Origin: Burkholderiales bacterium
GTDB lineage: Bacteria; Pseudomonadota; Gammaproteobacteria; Burkholderiales; Burkholderiaceae_C
Length of the DNA: 64,000 nucleotides
Reading direction: 5' to 3'
Assembly: GCA_028868825.1 (NCBI GenBank)
Contig: JAGWTU010000016.1
Span: forward strand, 39,607 to 103,606
How positions within the stretch are numbered: position 1 is the first letter of the stretch; each line of letters opens with the position of its first letter. The notes under the pieces were generated by a model. The model worked only from the letters and a program-made list of their open reading frames with translations. It was not told the origin of the DNA and searched no databases. Below are positions 53,784-62,777 of the stretch, piece by piece. The translations under genes were made by a program, and so were the position numbers.

Positions 53784-54689
53784 ATGAATGACACCCTGCT
53801 GCTGCTGCCCGACTTCGCACTCATCGTGCTGGGCTACCTCGTCTGCCACCACACGGCGCTGAACCGGCCGCTGTGGGACGGCGTCGAGCGGCTCGTCTAT
53901 TTCCTGCTGTTCCCGGCGCTGCTGTTCAACTCGGTCGCGCGCAGCGCCTGGGATCCGGCGAGCATGGCGCGGCTGGCCGGTGCAGGCCTGGCGCTCACGG
54001 CGGCCGGCATCGCCCTGGCGAGCGCCTTGCGGGCCTGGCCGCGGGTCGACCCGCGGCTGCACGCGGCCGGCGCGCAGACGGCGTTCCGCTTCAATACCTA
54101 TGTCGCGCTCGCGCTGGCCGAGCGGCTGGCCGGCGCGCGCGGCCTGGCCTGGATGGCGATGCTGGTGGCGGCCTGCGTGCCGCTGGCCAACGTCGCCGCC
54201 GTCTGGCCGCTGGCGCGCCAGGGCGGCCACCATTTCGGGCGCGAACTCGCGCGCAACCCGCTGATCCTCGCCAGCGTCGCCGGCCTGGCCTGGCGCGCGC
54301 TCGAGCTGCCGATGCCGGCACTCGCGGCGACGACGCTGGCGCGCCTGTCGGCGGCGGCGCTGCCGCTGGGGCTGATGGCGGTGGGTGCCGGCATCCGCGT
54401 CGGCGCGCTCGGCGAGGGGCCGCGGCTGGCCGCCGCGCTGATGGTGATCCGCCATGCGCTGCTGCCGGCGCTGGCGCTGCTGCTGGTCACGCGGCTCGAC
54501 CTCGCGCCGGCGCAGCAGGCCGTGCTGATGGCCTTCGGCGCCATGCCCACCGCGTCGAGCGCCTATGTGCTCGCCGTGCGCATGGGCGGCCATGGCGCCT
54601 ACGCGGCCGGCCTGGTGTCGCTGTCGACACTGCTGGGCATGGCCTCGATGCCGCTGTGGCTGGCGGCCTGGCGCGCGGTCGGCAACTAA
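53784..54689 (+). CDS. AEC-family membrane transporter
   Basis: A 301-residue protein with about ten membrane helices of the auxin efflux carrier family, which in bacteria includes malonate/malate and other organic-acid carriers. It shows the typical inner loop GAQTAFRFNTYVALAL and the internal repeat AFGAMPTASSAYVLAVRMG with the conserved proline. The divergent gene encodes a tricarboxylate-type binding protein, so both may serve organic acids, but there is no direct evidence. Its 3' end overlaps queG by 4 bases. Confidence 0.87.
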   Translation: MNDTLLLLPDFALIVLGYLVCHHTALNRPLWDGVERLVYFLLFPALLFNSVARSAWDPASMARLAGAGLALTAAGIALASALRAWPRVDPRLHAAGAQTAFRFNTYVALALAERLAGARGLAWMAMLVAACVPLANVAAVWPLARQGGHHFGRELARNPLILASVAGLAWRALELPMPALAATTLARLSAAALPLGLMAVGAGIRVGALGEGPRLAAALMVIRHALLPALALLLVTRLDLAPAQQAVLMAFGAMPTASSAYVLAVRMGGHGAYAAGLVSLSTLLGMASMPLWLAAWRAVGN

Positions 54690-55822
54690 GCCGGCACCTG
54701 AGACGGCCTCTGCGCCAGCGCCCATTCGATGTGCTCGCGCAGCAGCGCGTCGGCCGCCGGCAGCGCGGCGGCCAGCGCCTGGGCGATGTCCGCATCGGCG
54801 CTCGCCCGCCAGGCGTTGCCGAGCGCGACCGCGAGGTTGCGGCGCCAGCGCGCGATGCCGATGCGGCGGATCGCGCTGCCCTCGGTGCGGCGCAGGAATT
54901 CGGCCTCGTCCCAGCGCCAGAGTTCGAGCAGCGTGGCCGCGTCGAGGCCGTCGCGGACATCGAAGTCGGGCAAGGCCGAGCGCTGCGCGTATTTGTTCCA
55001 CGGGCAGCTCAGCTGGCAGTCGTCGCAGCCGTAGATGCGGTTGCCGATCGCCTCGCGCAGCTCCAGCGGCATCGACCCGTCGTGCTCGATCGTCAGATAG
55101 CTGATGCAGCGCCGCGCGTCGAGCCGGTAGGGCGCGACGATGGCGCGCGTCGGGCAGGCGTCGATGCAGGCGCTGCAGCTGCCGCAATGCGCCTCGACGG
55201 GCGCCGTCGGCGGCAATGCGATGTCGACGTAGACCTCGCCGATGAAGAACATCGACCCGCCTTCGCGCGCCAGCGCCAGCGTGTGCTTGCCGCGCCAGGC
55301 CAGCCCGGCGCGCGCGGCGATCTCGACTTCGAGCACCGGCGCCGAATCGGTGAACACGCGATGGCCCAGCGGACCGACCGCGGCCGCGAGCCGCTCGGCC
55401 AGCATCTGCAGTCGCCGGCGCAGCACCTTGTGGTAATCGCGGCCGCGGGCGTAGATCGAGATCACGGCGCGCCGCGGATCGGCCTGCGCGGCGGCTTCGG
55501 CGGCGATCCAGTCGGCGCCCGCGCCGCTGCCGCCCGCTGCGGCGGCCTCGCGCGGCAGATAGTCCATGCGCGCGCTGATGACGCTCAGCGTGCCGGGGAC
55601 GAGCTCGGCCGGCCGCGCGCGCCGCAGGCCATGCGCCGCCATATAGCCCATGCCGCCGTGGAATCCGGCCTCGAGCCACGCCTGCAGCCCGGGCTCGGCG
55701 CTCGAAAGATCGGGACTGGCGACGCCGATCTGTGAGAATCCGAGCTCGCGCGCCCAGCCCTGCAGTTGTCGCCACAGCGCCTGCGCGTCGATTTGATGCC
55801 CGACCTGCCCCACGCCGTCCAT
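54686..55822 (-). CDS. queG: Epoxyqueuosine reductase
   Basis: The last step of queuosine synthesis in tRNA: a cobalamin and two-[4Fe-4S]-cluster reductase. The 378-residue product has LGFSQIGVASPDL near the start, the catalytic-site RDYHKVLR, and cysteine clusters CGSCSACIDACPTRAI and CDDCQLSCPWNK. A C-terminal HEAT-like helical repeat (from about 300) binds tRNA. The ATG at 55822 overlaps the divergent tsaE start by 27 bases, so one of the two starts may lie further in. Clusters would come from the isc system. Confidence 0.94.
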   Translation of the reverse strand: MDGVGQVGHQIDAQALWRQLQGWARELGFSQIGVASPDLSSAEPGLQAWLEAGFHGGMGYMAAHGLRRARPAELVPGTLSVISARMDYLPREAAAAGGSGAGADWIAAEAAAQADPRRAVISIYARGRDYHKVLRRRLQMLAERLAAAVGPLGHRVFTDSAPVLEVEIAARAGLAWRGKHTLALAREGGSMFFIGEVYVDIALPPTAPVEAHCGSCSACIDACPTRAIVAPYRLDARRCISYLTIEHDGSMPLELREAIGNRIYGCDDCQLSCPWNKYAQRSALPDFDVRDGLDAATLLELWRWDEAEFLRRTEGSAIRRIGIARWRRNLAVALGNAWRASADADIAQALAAALPAADALLREHIEWALAQRPSQVPA

Positions 55823-56290
55823 CCGCCGATTCTAGAAACCCGCCGTCTGTTCTGGGCCGACGAGGCGGATTGCGCCGCCTGTGCCGCGCAACTCGCGCGC
55901 AAACCCGGCATCGCCGACGCCTGCATCGAACTCCACGGCACGCTCGGCGCCGGCAAGACGACCTTCACTCGCCACCTGCTGCGCGCGCTCGGCGTGGCCG
56001 GCCGCATCAAGAGCCCGACCTATGCGGTGCTCGAAAGCTACGAGCTGCCGGGCCTGGTGATCTCGCATTTCGACTTCTACCGTTTCGACGACGCGCGCGA
56101 ATGGGCCGATGCCGGCCTGCGCGACATCTACGCCGCCCCGGGGCTGAAGATCGCCGAATGGCCCGAGCATGCGGCGGCGCTGCTGCCGCGCCCCGACCTC
56201 GCGCTGCACATCGAGCCCGTGGGCGAGGCCGGCGCGCGCGCCGTGCGCATGGACGCCGGCACGCCGCGCGGCCTGGAGCTGCTGCCTTGA
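55796..56290 (+). CDS. tsaE: tRNA threonylcarbamoyladenosine biosynthesis ATPase TsaE
   Basis: The ATPase that resets the TsaBD complex in t6A synthesis. The 164-residue product has Walker A GTLGAGKTTFTRHLL near residues 48-62, KSPTYAVLESY and ISHFDFYRFDDAREW (with the catalytic Asp-His region), and KIAEWPEHA. The ATG at 55796 overlaps queG at the 5' side. The stop overlaps the TTG of amiC by 4 bases, a pairing common in proteobacteria. Confidence 0.94.
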   Translation: MPDLPHAVHPPILETRRLFWADEADCAACAAQLARKPGIADACIELHGTLGAGKTTFTRHLLRALGVAGRIKSPTYAVLESYELPGLVISHFDFYRFDDAREWADAGLRDIYAAPGLKIAEWPEHAAALLPRPDLALHIEPVGEAGARAVRMDAGTPRGLELLP

Positions 56291-57678
56291 CGCTGCCGCG
56301 CCGCGCCGCGCTGCGCCGCTCGCTCGCGCTGCTGCTGGCCGCGCCGCAGCTCGTGCGCGGCGCCAACATCGTCGCCGTGCGCCTGTGGCCGGCGCACGAC
56401 TACACGCGGGTGACGATCGAATCGGACCAGCCGCTGGCCGCCCAGCACCTGCTGACCGAGGCGCCGTACCGCCTCGTCGTCGACATCGACGGGCTCGAGC
56501 TGAGCCCGGCACTGCGCGAACTCGTCGGCCAGGTGCGGCCCGACGACCCGTACATCGCCGGCGTGCGCGTCGGTCAGTACCAGCCGCGCGTCGTGCGCCT
56601 GGTGTTCGATCTCAAGCAGCTCGTGCGACCGCAGCAGTTCGCGCTGGCGCCGGTGCGGCCGTACCAGAACCGGCTCGTGCTCGACCTCTATCCGATCGAG
56701 GAACCCGATCCGCTGCTCGCACTCGTGCGCGAACGCGAAGCGGCGGCGCAGTCGACGCGCGACGAACTCGGCGCCCTCATCGCGCGCATCGACCAGCGCG
56801 CGCCGCGGGCGGTGGATGCGGCAGCTTCGGCTGCTTCAGCGCCTGCAGCCGTGACCCCTTCGGCGTCGCCGATCTCATCGGCACCCGCGCCAGCGGTCGC
56901 TTCGACGCCCGCCCCGGCACGCCGGCCGCCACCGCTGACGGCGGCCGAGCGGCATCGCGTCGATCGCCTGCTCATCGTCGCCGTCGACCCCGGCCATGGC
57001 GGCGAGGACCCCGGCGCCATCGGCCCCACGGGGCTGCGCGAGAAGGACGTCGTGCTCGCACTCGGCCTGGCGCTGCGCGAGCGGCTCGATGCGCTGCCGG
57101 CCACGCGCGTGATGATGACGCGCGACGCCGATTTCTTCGTGCCGCTGGGCGAGCGCGTGCGCAAGGCGCGGCGCGTCCAGGCCGACCTCTTCGTGAGCCT
57201 GCATGCCGACGCCTTCCTGCGCCCGCAGGCGCGCGGCGCGAGCGTGTTCGCGCTCTCGACGAAGGGCGCCAGCAGCGCCGCGGCGCGCTGGATGGCCGAG
57301 CGCGAGAACGCCGCCGATGCGGTCGGCGGCGTCAACGTCGCACAGGGCCGCGACGCGCAGCTGATGCTCGCGATGGCCGAGATGAGCACGGCGGCGCAGA
57401 TCAAGGACAGCCTCAAGCTCGGGCACGAGGTGCTCACGCGCATCGGCCGCGTCGGCGCGCTGCACAAGGGCGAGGTCGAGCAGGCGGCGTTCGCGGTGCT
57501 CAAGGCGCCCGACATCCCGAGCATCCTCGTCGAGTCGGCCTTCATCTCGAACCCGGACGAGGAGGCGCGGCTGCGCGATCCCGCCTACCGCGAGCGCCTC
57601 GTCGAAGCGCTGACGCAGGCGATTCACCGTTACCTCGAGCGCAACCCGCCGCTGGAGCGGCGGCAGCGCGAGGCCTGA
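56287..57678 (+). CDS. amiC: N-acetylmuramoyl-L-alanine amidase, AmiC type
   Basis: A periplasmic zinc amidase that splits septal peptidoglycan during daughter-cell separation. The 463-residue product begins with an export signal (RRAALRRSLALLLAAPQLVRG, Tat-like), then an AMIN domain (about 25-140), a Ser/Ala/Pro linker (175-225) and an Amidase_3 domain. The amidase domain has VDPGHGGEDPGAIG, a zinc histidine in FVSLHADAF and the catalytic Glu in SILVESAFISNPDEE. The start is a TTG at 56287, coupled to the tsaE stop. An Arg-rich longer frame was rejected. Confidence 0.93.
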   Translation: MTLPRRAALRRSLALLLAAPQLVRGANIVAVRLWPAHDYTRVTIESDQPLAAQHLLTEAPYRLVVDIDGLELSPALRELVGQVRPDDPYIAGVRVGQYQPRVVRLVFDLKQLVRPQQFALAPVRPYQNRLVLDLYPIEEPDPLLALVREREAAAQSTRDELGALIARIDQRAPRAVDAAASAASAPAAVTPSASPISSAPAPAVASTPAPARRPPPLTAAERHRVDRLLIVAVDPGHGGEDPGAIGPTGLREKDVVLALGLALRERLDALPATRVMMTRDADFFVPLGERVRKARRVQADLFVSLHADAFLRPQARGASVFALSTKGASSAAARWMAERENAADAVGGVNVAQGRDAQLMLAMAEMSTAAQIKDSLKLGHEVLTRIGRVGALHKGEVEQAAFAVLKAPDIPSILVESAFISNPDEEARLRDPAYRERLVEALTQAIHRYLERNPPLERRQREA

Positions 57679-57687
57679 AGGTACGCG

Positions 57688-58737
<1,050 letters not shown>

Positions 58738-58743
58738 TCAGCA

Positions 58744-58772
58744 TTGGCGCACCGATGGCGTTCTGCTAAAGT
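58744..58772 (+). promoter_or_regulatory. Sigma-70-type promoter of a small RNA candidate
   Basis: TTGGCG (58744-58749) and TAAAGT (58767-58772) with exactly 17 bases between. Transcription would begin near 58779. Confidence 0.6.
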
Positions 58773-58778
58773 GGTTTT

Positions 58779-58893
58779 CGGATGATAGCCGCGAGGCCGT
58801 CGTCCCCTGCTTTTCCTCCCTGAGCAGGTGCCTTACCGTGATGACAGCGATAGGGCTTGCCAGCCCCGGCCTTACGGCCGGGGCCCTTTTTTT
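58779..58893 (+). ncRNA. Candidate small RNA with a C-rich loop, between hemB and hemJ
   Basis: About 115 bases bounded by a sigma-70-like promoter and a strong terminator, with no ribosome site or conserved reading frame. The stem CCTGC/GCAGG (58806-58810 with 58824-58828) presents the loop TTTTCCTCCCTGA, whose CCTCC could pair with Shine-Dalgarno sequences of target mRNAs. The core CTCCCTGAGCAGGTGC (58816-58831) resembles the candidate at 3.1 kb. The family is unknown to me; a leader with attenuation for hemJ is the main alternative. Confidence 0.6.
58863..58893 (+). terminator. Rho-independent terminator
   Basis: GCCCCGGCC (58863-58871) pairs with GGCCGGGGC (58876-58884) around the tetraloop TTAC, and CC plus seven T follow (58887-58893). 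It lies 46 bases before the hemJ ATG and acts only on the plus strand. Confidence 0.93.
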
Positions 58894-58939
58894 GGATCGA
58901 ACGTCGAGGCCCGGCAGCCATCGCCATAATGCCCCGAAC

Positions 58940-59371
58940 ATGAGTTCGTATCTCTGGGTCAAGGCCCTGCACATCATCTTCGTCGCGACCTGGTTCGCGG
59001 GCCTGTTCTACCTGCCGCGGTTGTTCGTCAACCTCGCGCTCATCGCCCCGGACAGCCACGCCGAGCGCGAACGTCTGTTGCTGATGGCGCGCAAGCTCTA
59101 CCGCTTCAGCGGCATCCTGATGGTGCCGGCGATCGCCCTCGGCCTGTGGCTGTGGCTGGGCATCGGCATCGGCAAGGGCAGCGGCTGGATGCACCTGAAG
59201 CTGCTGCTGGTGCTGGGCGTGCTCGCCTATCACGGGCAATGCGGCCGGCTGCTCAAGCGCTTCGAGCGGATGTCGAACCGGCGCGCCGACCGCTGGTACC
59301 GGATCTACAACGAGGTCTCGATCCTGCTCTTCGCGGCCATCGTCGTGCTCGTCGTCGTCAAACCCTTCTGA
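58940..59371 (+). CDS. hemJ: Protoporphyrinogen oxidase HemJ / CopD-like membrane protein
   Basis: A 143-residue protein with four membrane helices. It starts SSYLWVKALHIIFVATWFAGLFYLPRLFV and has H11 and, in the third helix, H85 and K87 (WMHLKLLL). The conserved His and Lys are those needed for haem binding and activity in HemJ. Annotation pipelines often call such proteins CopD-family. HemJ oxidises protoporphyrinogen IX; hemB of the same pathway lies on the other side of the intergenic region. No hemG or hemY is visible in the window. The ATG is preceded by a terminator, so it needs its own promoter or read-through. Confidence 0.82.
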   Translation: MSSYLWVKALHIIFVATWFAGLFYLPRLFVNLALIAPDSHAERERLLLMARKLYRFSGILMVPAIALGLWLWLGIGIGKGSGWMHLKLLLVLGVLAYHGQCGRLLKRFERMSNRRADRWYRIYNEVSILLFAAIVVLVVVKPF

Positions 59372-59382
59372 GCGTGCGAGCG

Positions 59383-60504
59383 ATGGCCCCGCTGCCGCGC
59401 CACCGCAGCTCGGCAACGCTGTTGGCCTGGGTCTACGGCGCGCTGATCTGCTACGCCAGCCTCTACCCTTTCAGCGGCTGGCGCTGGCCGCCCGGGCAGG
59501 GGCCGATGGCGCTGGCCCGCCTGCCGTGGACGAACTGGAATCTGCCGTTCGACATCTGGATCAACCTGCTGGGCTACGCGCCCTTCGGTCTGCTGCTGAT
59601 CGTCGCCGCGCTGCGCGGCGGCCTGCGCGGACCGGTGGCTTTCGCCTTCGCGACGCTGCTGCCCTGCGCGATCTCGTACGCGATGGAATGCCTGCAGCAG
59701 TTCCTGCCCTCGCGCGTCCCGGCGATGGAGGACTGGACGATGAACAGCGTCGGCGCGCTCGCCGGCGCGCTGCTGGGCTGGACCGGGCAATCGCTGGGCT
59801 TGATCGGGCGCTGGCAGACGACGCGCACGCGCTGGTTCGTCGCCGACAGCGCCGGCGCGCTGACGCTGCTCGCGCTGTGGCCGGTGGCGCAGTTGTTCCC
59901 GGCGCCGGTGCCGCTGGGGCTGGGCCAGGTCGGCGAGCGGCTGCGCTCGGCGCTGGCCGATCTCGTCGCCGACGTGCCCTGGGCGACGGCGCTGCAGCAG
60001 ATGCTCGAGGTGCCGGCGGTGCCGCCGGCGCCGCTGCGGCCGCTGTCCGAGGCGCTGGTCGTCGCCTGCGGCCTGCTCGCGCCCTGCCTGCTCGCGTTCT
60101 CGGTCATGCGGCCAGGCTGGCGACGCGCGGTGATGGCCGTCGGTGCGCTGGCGCTGGGCTGCGGCGCGATGACGCTGTCGACGCTGCTGAATTTCGGCCC
60201 CGCGCACGCGCTGGCCTGGCTGACGGCGATCGATGCCGCCGGGCTGTTGCTGGGCCTGCTGATGGCGCTGGCGCTGGTGCCGCTGCCCACGCGCGTCGTC
60301 GTCGGCGTTGCGCTGGTGGCGCTGACGGCGCTCGCGGTCGGCGTCGCGCAGGCGCCTGCCGATCCCTATTTCTCGCAAAGCCTGCTGGGTTGGGAACAGG
60401 GTCGCTTCATCCGCTTCCACGGGCTCGCGCAATGGGTCGGCTGGATCTGGCCCTACGTGACGATGGGCTGGCTGCTGGGTCGCCTGGGTCGGCGCGAGCA
60501 TTGA
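59383..60504 (+). CDS. VanZ-like multispanning membrane protein
   Basis: A 373-residue inner-membrane protein with around ten hydrophobic helices. The N-terminal part fits the VanZ family: LICYASLYPFSGWRW, FDIWINLLGYAPFGLLLI, and the ISYAMECLQQFLPSRVPAMEDWTMNSVGA signature. The C-terminal half has further helices without a named domain. VanZ proteins give low-level glycopeptide resistance in some Gram-positives, but the general role is unknown. 11 bases after hemJ, so probably cotranscribed. Confidence 0.85.
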   Translation: MAPLPRHRSSATLLAWVYGALICYASLYPFSGWRWPPGQGPMALARLPWTNWNLPFDIWINLLGYAPFGLLLIVAALRGGLRGPVAFAFATLLPCAISYAMECLQQFLPSRVPAMEDWTMNSVGALAGALLGWTGQSLGLIGRWQTTRTRWFVADSAGALTLLALWPVAQLFPAPVPLGLGQVGERLRSALADLVADVPWATALQQMLEVPAVPPAPLRPLSEALVVACGLLAPCLLAFSVMRPGWRRAVMAVGALALGCGAMTLSTLLNFGPAHALAWLTAIDAAGLLLGLLMALALVPLPTRVVVGVALVALTALAVGVAQAPADPYFSQSLLGWEQGRFIRFHGLAQWVGWIWPYVTMGWLLGRLGRREH

Positions 60505-60561
60505 TCGCGGAACCGAAACGCGCCGGCCGAGTCTGCCGGGGCCCCTGCCTACAATCCATCG

Positions 60562-60888
60562 ATGAGCTATTACAAGCACCACATCTTCTTCTGCCTGAAC
60601 CAGCGCGAGAACGGCGAGGCCTGCTGCGCCGACCACGGCGCGAAGGCCGCCTTCGATCATTGCAAGGGCGCGGTCAAGGCCGCCGGCATGGCAGGACCCG
60701 GCGGCGTGCGCGTCAACAAGGCGGGCTGCCTCGACCGCTGCGCCGGCGGCCCGGTCGCCGTCGTCTACCCCGAGGGCGTCTGGTACACCTACGTCGACAA
60801 CAGCGACATCGACGAGATCGTCGGCTCGCATCTGCAGGGCGGCCGCGTCGTCGAGCGGCTGCTGCTGGCGCCCGACATCGGCCGATGA
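60562..60888 (+). CDS. Thioredoxin-like [2Fe-2S] ferredoxin
   Basis: A 108-residue protein of the thioredoxin-like ferredoxin family. Cysteine ligands are C11 (FFCLNQR), C21 or C22, C56 and C60 (GCLDRC), matching the C-x10-C ... C-x3-C arrangement of these [2Fe-2S] proteins and of NuoE. The conserved YPEGVWYTYVD region follows. Its electron partner is unknown. The stop overlaps the hydrolase gene by 4 bases. Confidence 0.9.
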   Translation: MSYYKHHIFFCLNQRENGEACCADHGAKAAFDHCKGAVKAAGMAGPGGVRVNKAGCLDRCAGGPVAVVYPEGVWYTYVDNSDIDEIVGSHLQGGRVVERLLLAPDIGR

Positions 60889-61517
60889 ACTCGGCGACCC
60901 AGCGCAGCCTCGTTGCCGGACCGGCGGGTGCGCTCGAATGCGCGCTCGATCTGCCGCCGGCCGGCGCCGTGCGCGGACTCGCATTGCTGTGCCATCCGCA
61001 TCCGCAGCATGGCGGCACGATGGACAACAAGGTCGTGCAGACGCTGGCGCGCGCCTGCGTCCAGCTCGGCTACCGCAGCCTGCGCTTGAATTTCCGCGGC
61101 GTCGGTCGCTCCGAAGGGCAATGGGACGAGGGCCGCGGCGAGGTCGACGATGCACTCGCCGCGCTCGCCGCGTTCCGCGCTGCGGGCGAGCCGCTGGTGC
61201 TCGGCGGCTTCTCGTTCGGCGGCGCCATAGCGGCGCGCGCTGCGCAGCGCCTGCCCGAGGCCGAACGCGCCGAACGTCTGATCCTCGTCGGGCCGGCAGT
61301 GCGCAATTTCGAGGTCGCCCCGGTGCCGGCCGACACGCTCGTCATCCAGGGCGAGGTCGACGACGTCGTGCCGCTGGCCGCCGTGCTCGACTGGGCGCGC
61401 CCGCAAGCGCTGCCGGTCACCGTCGTGCCCGGTGCCGGTCATTTCTTCCATGGGCAACTCGGCCTGCTCAAGCAGATCGTGCTGTCCGCCTGGGCCGCGC
61501 GTCCCGCGGCCGCCTGA
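60885..61517 (+). CDS. Alpha/beta hydrolase
   Basis: A 210-residue hydrolase of the small cytosolic type close to YcjY/dienelactone-hydrolase relatives. Typical motifs: CHPHPQHGGTMDNKVV, LNFRGVGRSEG, nucleophile S110 in GGFSFGG, an Asp in GEVDDVVPL and the catalytic histidine in PGAGHFFHG. No signal peptide. It is coupled to the [2Fe-2S] protein gene and lies upstream of dacC by 44 bases. Substrate unknown. Confidence 0.9.
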   Translation: MNSATQRSLVAGPAGALECALDLPPAGAVRGLALLCHPHPQHGGTMDNKVVQTLARACVQLGYRSLRLNFRGVGRSEGQWDEGRGEVDDALAALAAFRAAGEPLVLGGFSFGGAIAARAAQRLPEAERAERLILVGPAVRNFEVAPVPADTLVIQGEVDDVVPLAAVLDWARPQALPVTVVPGAGHFFHGQLGLLKQIVLSAWAARPAAA

Positions 61518-61561
61518 AACCTCCTCACCCGAAGCCGGGCCGCGACGGCCCCGCGCCTGCC

Positions 61562-62710
61562 ATGAAACGACTGCTCACCCTCACCCTCCTCCTCGCCTGC
61601 GCCACGCTGGCCCGCGCGCAAGTCCCGCAAGCGCCCGAGATCGCGGCACGCCAGTACCTGCTGCTCGACGTCAACAGCGGCCAGGTGCTGGCCGAGCGCG
61701 ATGCCGATGCCCGCGCCGACCCCGCCTCGCTGACCAAGCTGATGACGGCCTATGTCGTCTTCGGCGCGATCCGCGACAAGAAGCTCGACCTCGAGCAGAC
61801 GCTGCCGGTGTCCAAGCTCGCCTGGGACGAGCGCAAGAAGGGCGGCTCGCTGATGTTCATCGACACGACGATGACGCCCAAGGTCAGCGAACTGCTGCGC
61901 GGGCTCATCGTGCAAAGCGGCAACGACGCCGCCGACGTGCTCGCCGAGGGCGTGGCCGGTTCGGTCGACGCCTTCGTCGCGATGATGAACCGCCAGGCCC
62001 AGGCCTGGGGCCTGAAGAACACGCAGTTCAAGAACCCGACCGGGCTCACCGAGACGGGGCATTACACGAGTGCGCGCGACGTCGTCACGACGGCGCGCCA
62101 CATCGTCGAAGACTTCCCCGAGTTCTATCCGATCTACTCGATCCGTCAGTACACCTACAACCGCATCAAGCAGGACAACCGCAACATGCTGCTCGGCCGC
62201 GACCCGACGGTGGACGGCATGAAGACCGGTTACACCGAGGCCGCCGGCTACTGCCTGCTGGCGAGCGCGCAGCGCGACACGCCCGCGGGCAAGCGGCGGC
62301 TGATGGCGGTGGTGTTCGGCACGGCGTCCAAGGAGGCGCGCGCCGACGAGGCGCAGAAGCTGCTGAACTGGGGCTGGCAGGCCTGGGACGACGTGCGGCT
62401 GTTCGACGCCGGCAAACCGGTGGCGACGGTGCCGGTGTGGAAGGGCACGCAGCCCGAGGTCAAGCTCGGCGCCGCCGGCGCGCTCTACGTCACCGTGCCC
62501 AAGGGCGAGGGCGACAAGGTGCGCACGACCATCGAGCGCACCGATCCGCTGCTCGCCCCGCTGACGCTGGGCCAGCGCGTGGGCAGCATCAAGATCGCCA
62601 CCGCGGCCGGCACGCCGATCGCGACGCTGCCGCTGGTGGCGCAGGAACCGGTGGCGCTGGCGGGCTTCTTCGGCCGCGCCTGGGACGCAATCCGGCTCTG
62701 GATCAAATGA
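61562..62710 (+). CDS. dacC: D-alanyl-D-alanine carboxypeptidase (PBP5/6 type)
   Basis: A penicillin-binding protein that trims the terminal D-alanine of peptidoglycan stem peptides. The 382-residue precursor has a signal peptide (1-19), the SxxK serine S56 (SLTK), SGN at 119-121, KTG in MKTGYTEAAGYC near 222, and the C-terminal PBP5 domain ending in an amphipathic helix FFGRAWDAIRLWIK that attaches to the inner membrane. The ATG at 61562 was taken because the signal peptide starts there. The D-alanine it frees can be used by the transaminase encoded next. Confidence 0.95.
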   Translation: MKRLLTLTLLLACATLARAQVPQAPEIAARQYLLLDVNSGQVLAERDADARADPASLTKLMTAYVVFGAIRDKKLDLEQTLPVSKLAWDERKKGGSLMFIDTTMTPKVSELLRGLIVQSGNDAADVLAEGVAGSVDAFVAMMNRQAQAWGLKNTQFKNPTGLTETGHYTSARDVVTTARHIVEDFPEFYPIYSIRQYTYNRIKQDNRNMLLGRDPTVDGMKTGYTEAAGYCLLASAQRDTPAGKRRLMAVVFGTASKEARADEAQKLLNWGWQAWDDVRLFDAGKPVATVPVWKGTQPEVKLGAAGALYVTVPKGEGDKVRTTIERTDPLLAPLTLGQRVGSIKIATAAGTPIATLPLVAQEPVALAGFFGRAWDAIRLWIK

Positions 62711-62777
62711 AGTCGGCTTTTTCGCCCCGGGCCGCTGGCCGCGTGACACACTTGCAGCGATCTGCGGAGGCCCTCGT

